A stretch of DNA of 64,000 bases from Fidelibacterota bacterium (GCA_947475295.1 CANJLF010000004.1:1-64000); one strand, 5' to 3'; numbered from the stretch's first letter, positions 1 to 8,535 are shown. Notes: generated from the sequence alone by a model not told the origin. Translations and numbers: made by a program.

Positions 1-66
1 ATCAACTCGGATCTCTACGACACGTTCGGCCGCACCTACCGCGCGGGCGTACGCTTCAAGATGTAA
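1..66 (+). CDS. TonB-dependent receptor, C-terminal end only
   Basis: The window opens inside a gene. The last 22 codons read INSDLYDTFGRTYRAGVRFK plus M and then TAA. The pattern N-x-LYD-x-x-GR-x-Y-x-AG-x-RFK-M is the usual last beta-strand of TonB-dependent outer-membrane receptors, ending in the aromatic/hydrophobic residue needed for BAM-mediated insertion. Such receptors import siderophores, cobalamin or glycans across the outer membrane using TonB energy. The ligand cannot be guessed from the tail. A rho-independent terminator follows at 116-149. A diverged copy of this same tail lies at 2634-2699. Confidence 0.75.
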   Translation: MNSDLYDTFGRTYRAGVRFKM

Positions 67-115
67 CTTCGCGAAATCCGCGGCCGGGCTTAGGTCCGGT
101 ACGTAAAGACAGAAA

Positions 116-149
116 GCCGGCCATTGCTTCACGCAGTGGCCGGCGTTTT
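116..149 (+). terminator. Rho-independent terminator of the TonB receptor gene
   Basis: A perfect 8-bp stem (GCCGGCCA at 116-123, TGGCCGGC at 137-144) encloses a 13-nt loop and is followed by G and four T. It lies 50 nt after the receptor stop codon. A related but imperfect copy sits at 2741-2777. Confidence 0.8.
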
Positions 150-385
150 ATATTTCTGGAGCGGGCGCAGCGCTTAAACCCAGCAGGTCAATACCGCCGG
201 GGCGACACTATATTTAGTCTAATATATGATTTCATTAAGAAATGTGGCGTGCGAGGAGAAAGAAGCTACCATAGTAGCCCAAGTCGCGAAGACAAATGGG
301 TTGAAGTCCATTCTGGATTTGGGTGTGGTAAGGGAGGTTTGAAACGAATAGACAGGAAATCAGCAACGCTCACACACCAGACCCG
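150..385 (+). other. Intergenic region upstream of the first GT41 gene
   Basis: No gene was recognised here. The stretch around 205-245 is clearly AT-rich against its surroundings and is the likeliest promoter area for the following gene, but no convincing -35/-10 pair stands out. A purine-rich AGGGAGG at 331-337 is too far (about 49 nt) from the ATG at 386 to act as its ribosome binding site. The reading frame is closed by TAA at 329 and offers no ATG, GTG or TTG between that stop and 386. Confidence 0.4.
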
Positions 386-2587
386 ATGGCCGACAGCACA
401 CCCGTAATGCCTCAAGATGCTCTCGCTCGGGCACTCGCGCTGCATCGCGAAGGCAATTTAAATGAAGCGCAGCGCCTCTATCGGGCGATAGTGAACGCGG
501 ATCCGGCTCACTTCCTCGCGTTGCAAATGTTGGGCGTTATCGCCCACCAAACGCACGACGCGCAGCTCGCGGTGACGCTGATAGATAAAGCCATCGCCGC
601 AAACCCCCGCGAAGCCACGGCTCACTTTAATCGCGGCCTGGCGTTAGCCGAACTCCGACGCTTCGATGACGCCGCCGTTAGCTACGGCAACGCCCTCGCG
701 CTTAATCCGAATTTCGCCGAGGCCTATTGCAACCGCGGAAACGCGCTGCAAGCCCAGGGGCGGATAGACGAGGCGCTGAGTGACTATCGCAAAGCCATAG
801 GCCTCAATTCAAATTACGCCAATGCCTGGCATAACGAAGGCGCCGCGCTTTTTACGCTCAAACGCTATGACGAAGCGCTGACCCGGCTGGAGCGCGCGAT
901 CAGCCTCAACGACAGTGACGCCGAAGCCCACAACAGCATGGGAGGTGTTTTACATTCGCTCCATCGGCCGACTAAAGCTCTGGCGCATTATGATCGCGCC
1001 GTAAGCCTTCAACCCGGTGACCCGAAGATTTGGCACAATCGCGGCGTCACGCTATTGGAGATGAGGCGGCTTGACGAGGCCGTGGCCAGCTTCGACCAAG
1101 CGCTAAAGCTGAACCCAGAATCGTCCGAGACGCTGTTCGATCGCGCCGTTGCGCTCAATAAACTCGGCCGCACCGAAGAGGCCTTAGAGTCTTACCAGGC
1201 GCTCGTGCGACTTGATCCCGATTTTCCCTTCGCGGAAGGCCTGTTTTTGCACACCAAGATGCTGTGCTGCGATTGGCACCACGTGCAGACTCTTTATTCC
1301 GAGATCACCGCCAAGGTGCGTGCGCGGAAACCCGCCATGGAGCCCTACGGCTATCAAGGCCTATGCGACGACGAAGCGACTCTCAAAGTCTGTGCCGAAG
1401 TTTATGCGGCCCATAAATATCCCGCGGCGTCGAGGCTAGCCGCTACGCTCCTTTCAAGCCACGAGCGCATTCGCATCGGTTACCTGTCCGGAGAATTTCG
1501 CAGCCAAGCAACCTCCATTCTGATGGCGGAGCTTTTTGAACTTCACGACCGGGACCGCTTCCAGATTTTTGCCTTTGACAATGGCTGGAGTGACCAGAGT
1601 CCGCTACGCGCGCGGCTCGAAAAGGCGTTTGACGGAATTTTCAATATTTCCGGCATGAGCGATGCTGAAGCGGCATCGCTTATTCACCGCGAAGGAATCG
1701 ACATCCTCGTAAATCTGAATGGATATTTCGGCGAAGTCCGTCAGGGCGTCTTCGCGCAAAAGTCTGGACCGATCCAAGTCAATTACCTGGGCTTTCCGGG
1801 CACGCTCGGCGCTTCATACATGGATTACGTGATTGCGGACGAAACGGTTATCCCCGAGACCAGCCGCCGACACTACACGGAGAAAACCGTCTGGCTGCCG
1901 GACAGCTACCAGGTCAACGATCGGCGGCGGACAATCGCCGACAAGGTCTTTTCGCGCGCCGCATTGGGCCTCCCGGCCGAAGGTTTCGTATTTTGCTGCT
2001 TCAACAATACCTATAAAATCACACCGGACATATTCGGTGTCTGGGCCAGCATATTAGAAAAAGTTGACAACAGCGTTCTTTGGCTTTTGCGAACCAATCA
2101 TGCGGCAGCGCGGAATCTGACAAACGAGGCGCAGCAGCGAGGGATAGATCCGTCGCGGCTGATTTTTGCTGACTATATGCCGCTCTCCGATCACCTCGCG
2201 CGTTACCGCGCCGCCGGTCTTTTTCTCGATACGCTTCCCTATGGTGCCCATACAACGGCCAGCGATGCACTTTGGGCGGGACTGCCGGTTTTAACCTGCA
2301 CCGGGAACACTTTCCCCGGCCGTGTCGCGACAAGTTTGCTGAAGGCCATCGGACTCCCGGAGATGATTACGGAGACGCCTCAAGCCTACGAAGACTTGGC
2401 TATCGCGCTTTCCCAGGACCCCGCGCGCCTCGCTTCTATAAGACAGAAGCTCGCGCAAAACCGCGCAACAGCGCCGCTCTTCGACACACCACGGTTCACC
2501 AGACACATCGAAGATGCTTTTTTGCAAATGTATGCCCGCGCGCAGGCCGGACTGCCGCCCGATCATATCCGCGTTGTTCCGCAATAA
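386..2587 (+). CDS. TPR-repeat GT41 (SPINDLY/OGT-like) glycosyltransferase with altered active site
   Basis: A 733-residue protein. The first ~280 residues are about eight 34-residue TPR units (for example AEAYCNRGNALQAQGRIDEA). The C-terminal ~370 residues match the O-GlcNAc transferase/SPINDLY catalytic fold (GT41): QVNYLGFPGT, FCCFNNTYKITP and LDTLPYGAHTTASDALWAG are all present. GT41 enzymes transfer a sugar from a nucleotide donor to Ser/Thr of protein targets chosen by the TPR superhelix. Here the segment that normally reads D-F-x-x-H-P-x-x-H-L reads GEFRSQATSIL, so the catalytic-face histidine is Gln374, the Pro is Ala375 and the second His is Ile378. The paralogue at 2778-5096 keeps both histidines. 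The enzyme may be inactive or altered, possibly a binding protein. There is no clear Shine-Dalgarno at the only available start. The gene sits between two copies of a receptor tail. Confidence 0.88.
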   Translation: MADSTPVMPQDALARALALHREGNLNEAQRLYRAIVNADPAHFLALQMLGVIAHQTHDAQLAVTLIDKAIAANPREATAHFNRGLALAELRRFDDAAVSYGNALALNPNFAEAYCNRGNALQAQGRIDEALSDYRKAIGLNSNYANAWHNEGAALFTLKRYDEALTRLERAISLNDSDAEAHNSMGGVLHSLHRPTKALAHYDRAVSLQPGDPKIWHNRGVTLLEMRRLDEAVASFDQALKLNPESSETLFDRAVALNKLGRTEEALESYQALVRLDPDFPFAEGLFLHTKMLCCDWHHVQTLYSEITAKVRARKPAMEPYGYQGLCDDEATLKVCAEVYAAHKYPAASRLAATLLSSHERIRIGYLSGEFRSQATSILMAELFELHDRDRFQIFAFDNGWSDQSPLRARLEKAFDGIFNISGMSDAEAASLIHREGIDILVNLNGYFGEVRQGVFAQKSGPIQVNYLGFPGTLGASYMDYVIADETVIPETSRRHYTEKTVWLPDSYQVNDRRRTIADKVFSRAALGLPAEGFVFCCFNNTYKITPDIFGVWASILEKVDNSVLWLLRTNHAAARNLTNEAQQRGIDPSRLIFADYMPLSDHLARYRAAGLFLDTLPYGAHTTASDALWAGLPVLTCTGNTFPGRVATSLLKAIGLPEMITETPQAYEDLAIALSQDPARLASIRQKLAQNRATAPLFDTPRFTRHIEDAFLQMYARAQAGLPPDHIRVVPQ

Positions 2588-2633
2588 AACGGACTAGAGA
2601 AGTTTATTATCAACACCGCATAGCTCGCATCCG

Positions 2634-2699
2634 ATCAACTCGGGTCTCTACGATGCGTACGGCCGCGTGTTCCGCGCGGGCATGCGCTTCAAGATGTAA
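2634..2699 (+). pseudogene. Remnant TonB-dependent receptor C-terminus (duplicated tail)
   Basis: Twenty-two codons, INSGLYDAYGRVFRAGMRFK plus M and TAA, align without gaps to the receptor tail at 1-66. I count 10 mismatches in 66 bases. Many of them fall in first or second codon positions but keep the strand pattern. No receptor body precedes it: the GT41 gene ends 46 bases upstream. It is therefore a leftover 3' end, followed by its own copy of the terminator. Confidence 0.7.
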
Positions 2700-2740
2700 G
2701 GGTCCGCAGCCGGGTTTAGGCCCGGCCGACAGAAACCGAA

Positions 2741-2777
2741 CGCCGGCTATTGCTTCATGCAGTGGCCGACGTTTTTT
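2741..2777 (+). terminator. Terminator copy after the receptor remnant
   Basis: The arms CGCCGGCTA (2741-2749) and TGGCCGACG (2763-2771) pair with one mismatch and one G-T wobble. The loop TTGCTTCATGCAG closely resembles that of the 116-149 terminator, and six T follow (2772-2777). It can end transcription from the 386-2587 gene. The oppositely oriented GT41 gene stops exactly at 2778, so the hairpin may act in both directions. Confidence 0.65.
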
Positions 2778-5096
2778 CTAAGAAGCGACGTGAATATCTT
2801 CCGGCGGCTGGTCCGCCTGGTAACGCTCATACATCGCGGCATAGGCCGCCTCGATATGCCGGGCGGTAAGTCCGACATTGAACAGCGGCGCGGTCGCGCG
2901 ATTCTCCGCAAGCCGACGCTTGATGTCGGTCAACAGCCGGGGCTCGGTGGCGAGAGCGACAGCGCGCGTTTCATAGTCTTCCTCCGTCGCGGTAATCAGC
3001 TCGGGTAAATCGAGCGCGCCGAGAATGCTTGCCCCCACCCGGCCGGCGAAGGCTTCGCCCCTGCAGGTCAAAAGCGGCAATCCCGTCGAGAGCGCATCGC
3101 TGGCGGTGGTGTGTGCATTGTAGGGCAGCGTATCCAGAAATAAATCTGCGGCACGTTGACGTGCGAGGTGCTCATCCTGAGGCGCCCTGCCTGCGAAAAC
3201 CAAACGGTCGGGTGTAACGCCGCGGCGCTCGGCCTCACGACGCAGATTGACCGCCGCCGTAGGATTGTCTTCCAGCAGCCAGAGCACGCTGCCGTCGACG
3301 CGCTTGAGTATCCGCATCCAGATATCGAAAATTCCGGGTGTGATCTTGAAGGTATTGTTGAAGCAGCAGAAAACAAAACCGGCCGGCGGCAGGCCCAGTT
3401 CTTCCCGGGAAAAAACCCGTTCGCTGGCGATGCGCGACGTATCGTTCGGCTGATAGCTGTGCGGCAGATAGACGACCTTCTCAGCCGTGTGACGCCGGGC
3501 CTCGTCGGCGATCACGGTTTTGTCGGCGATCATATAGTCGTAAGCGGCGGAGCCCATAGTGCCGGGATAGCCCAGGTAGTTGACCTGGATGGGCGCGGCC
3601 TGCATGGCAAAGATAGCAGTACGCGCGGCACCGGTATGGCCGGCAAGATCGACGGCGATGTCGATCTCGAGCGCCCGGGCTTGAGCGGCGACATCCATGT
3701 CGGATACCCCGCGCACATCGATGAATTTGTCAAAAGCGCTTTGCAGGCGCTTGCGCATCGGGTCTTGCGTATCGGGGCCGTAGGAAAAGGCGGTGATCTC
3801 GAGCCGTTCGCGACTATGAGCTTCGATCAACCCGACCGCCAAATGAGCCACCGGATGCTCACGGAAATCCATGGAAAAATAGCCGACGCAGATTTTTTCG
3901 CGCCGCCCCCGTTTCGCGATGGGCCCCAGCGTAAGGTCGCGCGGCGAGACCTCCGCCGTCCAAAGCTCCGCCGCCCGGCGGTGCAGCGCGGCGGAGTCGG
4001 TGAGCGTGAGAACGTGAAAGGGTGCCGCGACTCTTTTGCCGCGACCGATCTTGTCGGCGATCGCGGCGACGTCTTGATCGTAGTCCTGCCAATCGCAGAT
4101 CTGCATCCTGGCGTGAAACCGCGCGCCATAAATACCGGCATAGTCGGGATCAATGGCAAGGATTCGGTCGCAGTCCGCAGCGGCTTCAGCGGGACGACGC
4201 ATCTCGCTCAGCAGATTGACGCGGTTACTGTAGGCCGCTATGAAATCGGGCTTGAGGCCGATGGCCGTGCTATAGGCCGCCAGCGCGGCATCGTTTTGCT
4301 GAAGCTCGTTCCAGGCGATGCCCCGGCTGTTGTAGACCTCGGCGTAGTCGCTTCGGATCTTGATGGCCTTGGCATACTGCTCAATAGCCGCCGGAAGCTG
4401 CCGAAGGTCTGCGAAAACCTGGCCGCGCGCATGGAACGCCTCGGCGTGTGCGGGATTGAGACTCGTTGCCTTTTCGAAATCGTTCAACGCCGCCGGATAG
4501 CGCTTCAATGCATACAGGGCGAGACCGCGATTATAGTAGACGCCGGGGAAGTTCGGCATGAGCGCGATCGCTTTATCGAAACTGGCGACGGCTGCCGGCA
4601 GGTCCATGAGGTCTTTGAGCGCGTTGCCGCGATTATTGTAGGCATCGGCATATTTCGGATTGAGTTCGATGGCCTTGTCGTAGCTGGCAATGGCGGCCTT
4701 CAGGTTCTTCATTCCCTTGAGGGTATTGCCGCGATTGTTGTAGGCCTCGGCGAAATCCTTCTGCAGCTGAATGGCTTTGTCATAGCTCGCCAGTGCCGCC
4801 TTGAACTGTTTGAGTTCGCGCAAGGCATTGCCGAGATTGAAATGAGCGTCGGCGACTTTCGGATCAACCGTGACGGCACGGCCGATCAGGTTGACTGCTT
4901 CGTCAAAGCGGCCTGATTGCGCCGCGATGACTCCCGCAAAGTGCAGCGCGTGGAAATTGCGGGGCTGGAGTTTGATGACGTCCTGGTAAATTTTCCAGGC
5001 CTCACCCACCTGCCCTCTCTTATGGTGGGCCAGTCCCTCCTGAAGCATGATTACGATGCGGGAGGGCGGACCATTGGGTGGAGACTGTGGCGCCAT
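2778..5096 (-). CDS. TPR-repeat GT41 (SPINDLY/OGT-like) glycosyltransferase
   Basis: A 772-residue protein with about nine consecutive TPR units (residues ~15-325, recurring AxAYxNRGNxLK pattern), a linker and a GT41 catalytic region. The active-site segment MDFREHPVAHL keeps both conserved histidines (His414, His418). QVNYLGYPGT, CCFNNTFKITP and LDTLPYNAHTTASDAL are intact, so catalysis is plausible. The expected reaction is transfer of a nucleotide-activated sugar to Ser/Thr of TPR-bound proteins in the cytoplasm. The sugar (GlcNAc or other) and the target cannot be read from sequence. It starts 47 nt after the lpxB stop on the same strand and may be co-transcribed with the lipid A genes. 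It converges on its paralogue at 386-2587. Confidence 0.9.
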   Translation of the reverse strand: MAPQSPPNGPPSRIVIMLQEGLAHHKRGQVGEAWKIYQDVIKLQPRNFHALHFAGVIAAQSGRFDEAVNLIGRAVTVDPKVADAHFNLGNALRELKQFKAALASYDKAIQLQKDFAEAYNNRGNTLKGMKNLKAAIASYDKAIELNPKYADAYNNRGNALKDLMDLPAAVASFDKAIALMPNFPGVYYNRGLALYALKRYPAALNDFEKATSLNPAHAEAFHARGQVFADLRQLPAAIEQYAKAIKIRSDYAEVYNSRGIAWNELQQNDAALAAYSTAIGLKPDFIAAYSNRVNLLSEMRRPAEAAADCDRILAIDPDYAGIYGARFHARMQICDWQDYDQDVAAIADKIGRGKRVAAPFHVLTLTDSAALHRRAAELWTAEVSPRDLTLGPIAKRGRREKICVGYFSMDFREHPVAHLAVGLIEAHSRERLEITAFSYGPDTQDPMRKRLQSAFDKFIDVRGVSDMDVAAQARALEIDIAVDLAGHTGAARTAIFAMQAAPIQVNYLGYPGTMGSAAYDYMIADKTVIADEARRHTAEKVVYLPHSYQPNDTSRIASERVFSREELGLPPAGFVFCCFNNTFKITPGIFDIWMRILKRVDGSVLWLLEDNPTAAVNLRREAERRGVTPDRLVFAGRAPQDEHLARQRAADLFLDTLPYNAHTTASDALSTGLPLLTCRGEAFAGRVGASILGALDLPELITATEEDYETRAVALATEPRLLTDIKRRLAENRATAPLFNVGLTARHIEAAYAAMYERYQADQPPEDIHVAS

Positions 5097-5143
5097 GATC
5101 GGATACTAGCGCGCGAGCCGTTTGAATAACACAGCAATATCAA

Positions 5144-6307
5144 TCATATAGGTGGCCTACTCAGAAGCGACAAGACCGTCTGCGCGGCGCGCCGGCTGGG
5201 CCTCTCGCCGCCCGGCAACAGTTTCGACAGGGCGGCGGAAAAATCCGCGCGCTGGGCGACGCGGCGCATCTCGTCGCGCATCAGCAATCCGAGGTCATCG
5301 GCGAGCACTTCCGGACGGCAGCGGGCTTGCAGGCGTTCGGGCACCGCTTCATGCTCAACCAGAATATTGACGAGGTTGACATGGCGCGTGCGCACGAAGA
5401 GCTTGAATATGAGATAGGAGAGCGCATTCACACGGTAGGCGATGATATGCGGAACGCCGGCCAGCGCCAACTCTAAGGACACCGTGCCCGAGGCCGCCAG
5501 CGCAACATCGCAGGCGGCGAAAGCATCGCGGCGCTGATCCGCTTCCATGACCACAGTCACCGGCGCGCTCCACCCGTCCGCGGCGGCATAAACCTCGTGG
5601 GCGACGGTATCCACCGTCGGCATGACGACATGAAGATTTGGGTATCGCTGGGCGAGGCGCGCAATGGTGTCCTTGAACACCGGCAAGAGGCGTGTCACCT
5701 CGCTGCGGCGGCTGCCGGGCAAAATACCGATAACGCGCCGGTCGGCGGCGATACCGTGACGTTTGCGGAAGGCCGCGCCGTCGCCGTGACCGAAGCCGCT
5801 CTCCATCACCGGATGGCCGACCCAGGTCGCCGGCAGTCCGTATTTGGTAAAATAGGGCGGCTCGAAGGGCAGCAGCGTCATCAGGTGATTGATCCAGCGC
5901 GCCAGCTGCTTGGCGCGCGCCGGGCGCCAAGCCCAGACTTGCGGCGCAACATAACGCACGCGCGGGATCGGGCTTTGCCGCTTCGTCAGGCGCTCATGGA
6001 TGCGCCCGGTGAATCCCCAGGAGTCTATTGTCACCAGAATGTCAGGCCGCTGTGTTTCAATATCGGCCAGCGTCGCCTTGACGCGCTTTAAAACCATATG
6101 CGCCTTAGGCAGAACTTCGAAGATCCCGAGCAGCGCCATGTCGCGCACGTCAAAAAGGCTCTGCAAACCCTGCGCGGTCATCAGTGGACCGCCGACGCCG
6201 GCAAAGCGCACCTGCCCAGCGGTTTCTTCGCGCAACGCGGTCATCAGCATCGCACCCAATTGATCGCCGGACGGCTCGCAGGCAATGAGATAAATCAGCG
6301 GTCCCAC
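5144..6307 (-). CDS. lpxB: Lipid-A-disaccharide synthase LpxB
   Basis: LpxB (387 residues, GT19) joins UDP-2,3-diacylglucosamine and lipid X to form the lipid A disaccharide at the inner face of the inner membrane. The N-terminal ACEPSGDQLGA (residues 9-19), VAPQVWAWRPARAK (about 120-133) and GILPGSRRSEV (about 194-204) are family signatures. The start codon is GTG, five bases after the lpxI stop, so translation is probably coupled. LpxI makes lipid X, one of the LpxB substrates, from the UDP-diacyl sugar, which makes the adjacency functional. The length is normal. Confidence 0.96.
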   Translation of the reverse strand: MGPLIYLIACEPSGDQLGAMLMTALREETAGQVRFAGVGGPLMTAQGLQSLFDVRDMALLGIFEVLPKAHMVLKRVKATLADIETQRPDILVTIDSWGFTGRIHERLTKRQSPIPRVRYVAPQVWAWRPARAKQLARWINHLMTLLPFEPPYFTKYGLPATWVGHPVMESGFGHGDGAAFRKRHGIAADRRVIGILPGSRRSEVTRLLPVFKDTIARLAQRYPNLHVVMPTVDTVAHEVYAAADGWSAPVTVVMEADQRRDAFAACDVALAASGTVSLELALAGVPHIIAYRVNALSYLIFKLFVRTRHVNLVNILVEHEAVPERLQARCRPEVLADDLGLLMRDEMRRVAQRADFSAALSKLLPGGERPSRRAAQTVLSLLSRPPI

Positions 6308-6312
6308 GGCGC

Positions 6313-7170
6313 CTATGCCCCGGACGCGCCGGGTGCGACACCCACCACAAACAGGCCGGCCGCATCGGCGACGGCGATAATATCGGGCAGGCCGATCATC
6401 AGCGTATGGCCGGCCTCGACGGCAATACCGCGCAAGCCTGCGGCCTTGGCATTGTGAACCGTCGCGACACCCACAGTCGGCAGATCGGCGCGGCGCTCCT
6501 GCTGCGGCTTCTTGGCTTTGACCAACACGCCGCCGGGTCCGTCGATGGCCAGCGCGGCACAGCGCGCTAGCAGCGCGTCGGTGCCTTCGGCCGCCTCGAC
6601 ACCCAGAACGATGCCTTGCTGCACGACCGCCGCCTGGCCAATATCCATCGTGCCGATGATCCGCGCGACCTCAAAGCCTTGGGCGATGTCGCGCGCCGCA
6701 TCGGCGTCGGGACGATGGCGCCCCAGCACGCCGGCCGGCGCCAGCAAGTTCGAAAGGATCGAATCGGCGCCGACAACAGTGAAGCCCTCGCGCTCGATCT
6801 CGGCGATCACCGCCGAGAGCAGGCCGTCGTCGCCTAAGGCCCGGCCCGCCACGCGCGCTAGAAATGCAGCGCCTTTGAAGTCGCCTTTGAGTTCAGCAAT
6901 AGCCGGGCGGCGCACGGTGCCGGCCATCACCACTTCCTTGACGGCCGCGCCGTTGAGGGCGGCGAAAGCCTTGCCGACCTCGCCTACATTCAGCCAGGTA
7001 TCGGCGGCTAGGCGCTCAGCGTCGGCAAATCCGGTCAGGCCCAAAACAAAGTGATCGCGCCCGCTGCTCTTACAGGCGGCGACAAGTAAGCCGGGAAGCG
7101 CGCCTCCCCCGGCGATGATGCCGAGTTTGGGCAGACCCACCTGTACTGACATGGAAGGATCAGCCGCCAT
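6313..7170 (-). CDS. lpxI: UDP-2,3-diacylglucosamine pyrophosphatase LpxI
   Basis: LpxI (285 residues) hydrolyses UDP-2,3-diacylglucosamine to lipid X and UMP. It is the alphaproteobacterial replacement of LpxH. The N-terminal LGIIAGGGALPGLL and the C-terminal segment with VGVATVHNAKAAGLRGIAVE and AGHTLMIG match the family. The ATG at 7170 overlaps the lpxA stop by 11 bases. A second ATG at 7152 (MSVQVGLPKL) is equally possible because neither has a clear Shine-Dalgarno. It lies between lpxA and lpxB, as usual for alphaproteobacteria. Confidence 0.93.
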   Translation of the reverse strand: MAADPSMSVQVGLPKLGIIAGGGALPGLLVAACKSSGRDHFVLGLTGFADAERLAADTWLNVGEVGKAFAALNGAAVKEVVMAGTVRRPAIAELKGDFKGAAFLARVAGRALGDDGLLSAVIAEIEREGFTVVGADSILSNLLAPAGVLGRHRPDADAARDIAQGFEVARIIGTMDIGQAAVVQQGIVLGVEAAEGTDALLARCAALAIDGPGGVLVKAKKPQQERRADLPTVGVATVHNAKAAGLRGIAVEAGHTLMIGLPDIIAVADAAGLFVVGVAPGASGA

Positions 7171-7966
7171 TGCCGTTGCCGGCGACGGGCGTGCAGATCG
7201 GCCGCGAAGAATCTTCGCGGATAAAGTTAATGATATCCATCACGCCGGCGTGAGCGCTGAACAGATCGGCGACTTCGATCAAGCGTTCAGCCATGGTGCC
7301 GCCTTGCGAGAACAGCAAACCGTAAGCGGTGCGCAAGGAGCGAATATCCTCGCGGGAAAATCCCCGCCGCCTGAGGCCGACGATATTGAGCCCGGTCAGC
7401 CGCGCGCGGTTGCCCATGGCCAGCGCGTAGGGAATCACGTCCTTATCGACGCCGGTCACACCGCCGATCATGGCGTGTTTGCCGATGCGAACATATTGAT
7501 GCACGCCCGACAGTCCGCCGATATTGGCGTATTCGCCCACATGCACGTGGCCGCCGAGCGCAACGCTGTTGGTCAGGATAACGTGATCTTCAAGTACACA
7601 ATCGTGAGCCACATGGCAGCCGGCCATGAAAAAGCTGTGATTGCCAACGCGGGTTTCCATGGATCCCTGCGCCGTACCGACGTGCATGGTCACATGCTCG
7701 CGGATCACATTGTGATGTCCGATGGTGAGCCGGGTGGGCTCGCCCTTATAACTGAGATGCTGCGGCGACAGTCCGAGCGAAGCAAAAGGATGGATCACAG
7801 TGTGCTCGCCGATTGTGGTGTGGCCGTCGATAACCACATGCGAGAGGATACGCACCCCCTCGCCCAGCACGACATTAGCGCCAATCACGCAGTAGGGACC
7901 GATCTCGACATCACGCGCGAGAGTCGCGCCTTTATCGACCACCGCGGTCGGGTGAATTTTCGTCAT
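7160..7966 (-). CDS. lpxA: UDP-N-acetylglucosamine acyltransferase LpxA
   Basis: LpxA (268 residues) is the first enzyme of lipid A synthesis, putting a 3-hydroxyacyl chain on O-3 of UDP-GlcNAc in the cytoplasm. The left-handed beta-helix hexapeptide repeats start at once (IHPTAVVDKGATL). The catalytic His is in GCHVAHDCVL (His121, equivalent to E. coli His125). The start MTKIHPTAVV at 7966 was chosen because it begins at the normal family N-terminus. The frame is open further upstream into fabZ, but that extension is low-complexity and arginine-rich and is not protein-like for this family. A GTG 18 bases upstream is an alternative. Confidence 0.95.
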   Translation of the reverse strand: MTKIHPTAVVDKGATLARDVEIGPYCVIGANVVLGEGVRILSHVVIDGHTTIGEHTVIHPFASLGLSPQHLSYKGEPTRLTIGHHNVIREHVTMHVGTAQGSMETRVGNHSFFMAGCHVAHDCVLEDHVILTNSVALGGHVHVGEYANIGGLSGVHQYVRIGKHAMIGGVTGVDKDVIPYALAMGNRARLTGLNIVGLRRRGFSREDIRSLRTAYGLLFSQGGTMAERLIEVADLFSAHAGVMDIINFIREDSSRPICTPVAGNGNGG

Positions 7967-7995
7967 CTGAGGGGATGTATCCACGCGTATGACCG

Positions 7996-8460
7996 TCAGG
8001 AGTCCATGATCATGGCGGTATACACGGCCTCGGCCACGACCGTGTCGTCGACGCGGGCTTCGCCGCTGAATTTCCAAACATTCGCGCGCTGGCGCTCTTT
8101 TCGGCAATAGAGGCGCAGCTGATCGCCCGGCAGCACCGGTTTGCGGAAACGCGCATTGTCGATCGACATGAAATAGACCAGCTTGCCCTCGGCTTCCTTA
8201 CCGAGCCACGCCACAACAATGACCGCCGCGGTCTGCGCCATGGCTTCGACGATGAGCACGCCGGGCATCACCGGACGCTCCGGGAAGTGACCTTGAAAAT
8301 GCGGCTCATTGGCGGTGACGTTCTTGAGGCCGACGGCCGACTCTCCGGGCACGACATCGACCAGCCGGTCGATCAATAAAAACGGATAGCGATGCGGAAT
8401 CATCGCCATGATCCGGTCGATATCGATGGTCAAAGGCGTTTGTGTTGGCTGTCCGTCCAT
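7996..8460 (-). CDS. fabZ: 3-hydroxyacyl-ACP dehydratase FabZ
   Basis: FabZ (154 residues) dehydrates (3R)-hydroxyacyl-ACP in fatty acid elongation. It competes with LpxA and LpxD for the same hydroxyacyl-ACP, so its place between them balances phospholipid against lipid A synthesis. The hot-dog-fold signature [16 protein letters not shown] carries the catalytic His58, and Glu72 follows in VEAMAQ. ATG start. A 100-nt spacer separates it from lpxD. Confidence 0.96.
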   Translation of the reverse strand: MDGQPTQTPLTIDIDRIMAMIPHRYPFLLIDRLVDVVPGESAVGLKNVTANEPHFQGHFPERPVMPGVLIVEAMAQTAAVIVVAWLGKEAEGKLVYFMSIDNARFRKPVLPGDQLRLYCRKERQRANVWKFSGEARVDDTVVAEAVYTAMIMDS

Positions 8461-8491
8461 GGCCGATATCCCGTCAAGGTATTCCTGCTGG

Positions 8492-8535
8492 AGTCCTGCT
8501 GGACTCTGGGGACCAAGGGGAGCGTCCTGCTCCCC
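8492..8535 (-). promoter_or_regulatory. Two small hairpins in the lpxD-fabZ spacer
   Basis: The spacer holds AGTCC-TGCT-GGACT (8492-8505, 5-bp stem) and a stronger GGGGAGC-GTCCT-GCTCCCC (8517-8535, 7-bp stem). No T-run follows on the minus strand, so a standard terminator is unlikely. An mRNA stability or processing element between lpxD and fabZ fits better. The function is inferred only. Confidence 0.35.

Noticed and set aside
386-1240. DNA-level tandem repeats in the GT41 genes
   Set aside because: The ~102-bp periodicity reflects 34-residue TPR units in frame. Sequence between units is too diverged for a recent DNA repeat expansion.
3156-4916. Long open frame (586 codons) on the plus strand opposite the second GT41 gene
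   Set aside because: It lies wholly antisense to a clear TPR/GT41 gene, and its translation has no recognisable domain. GC-rich codon bias on the minus strand creates such antisense frames.
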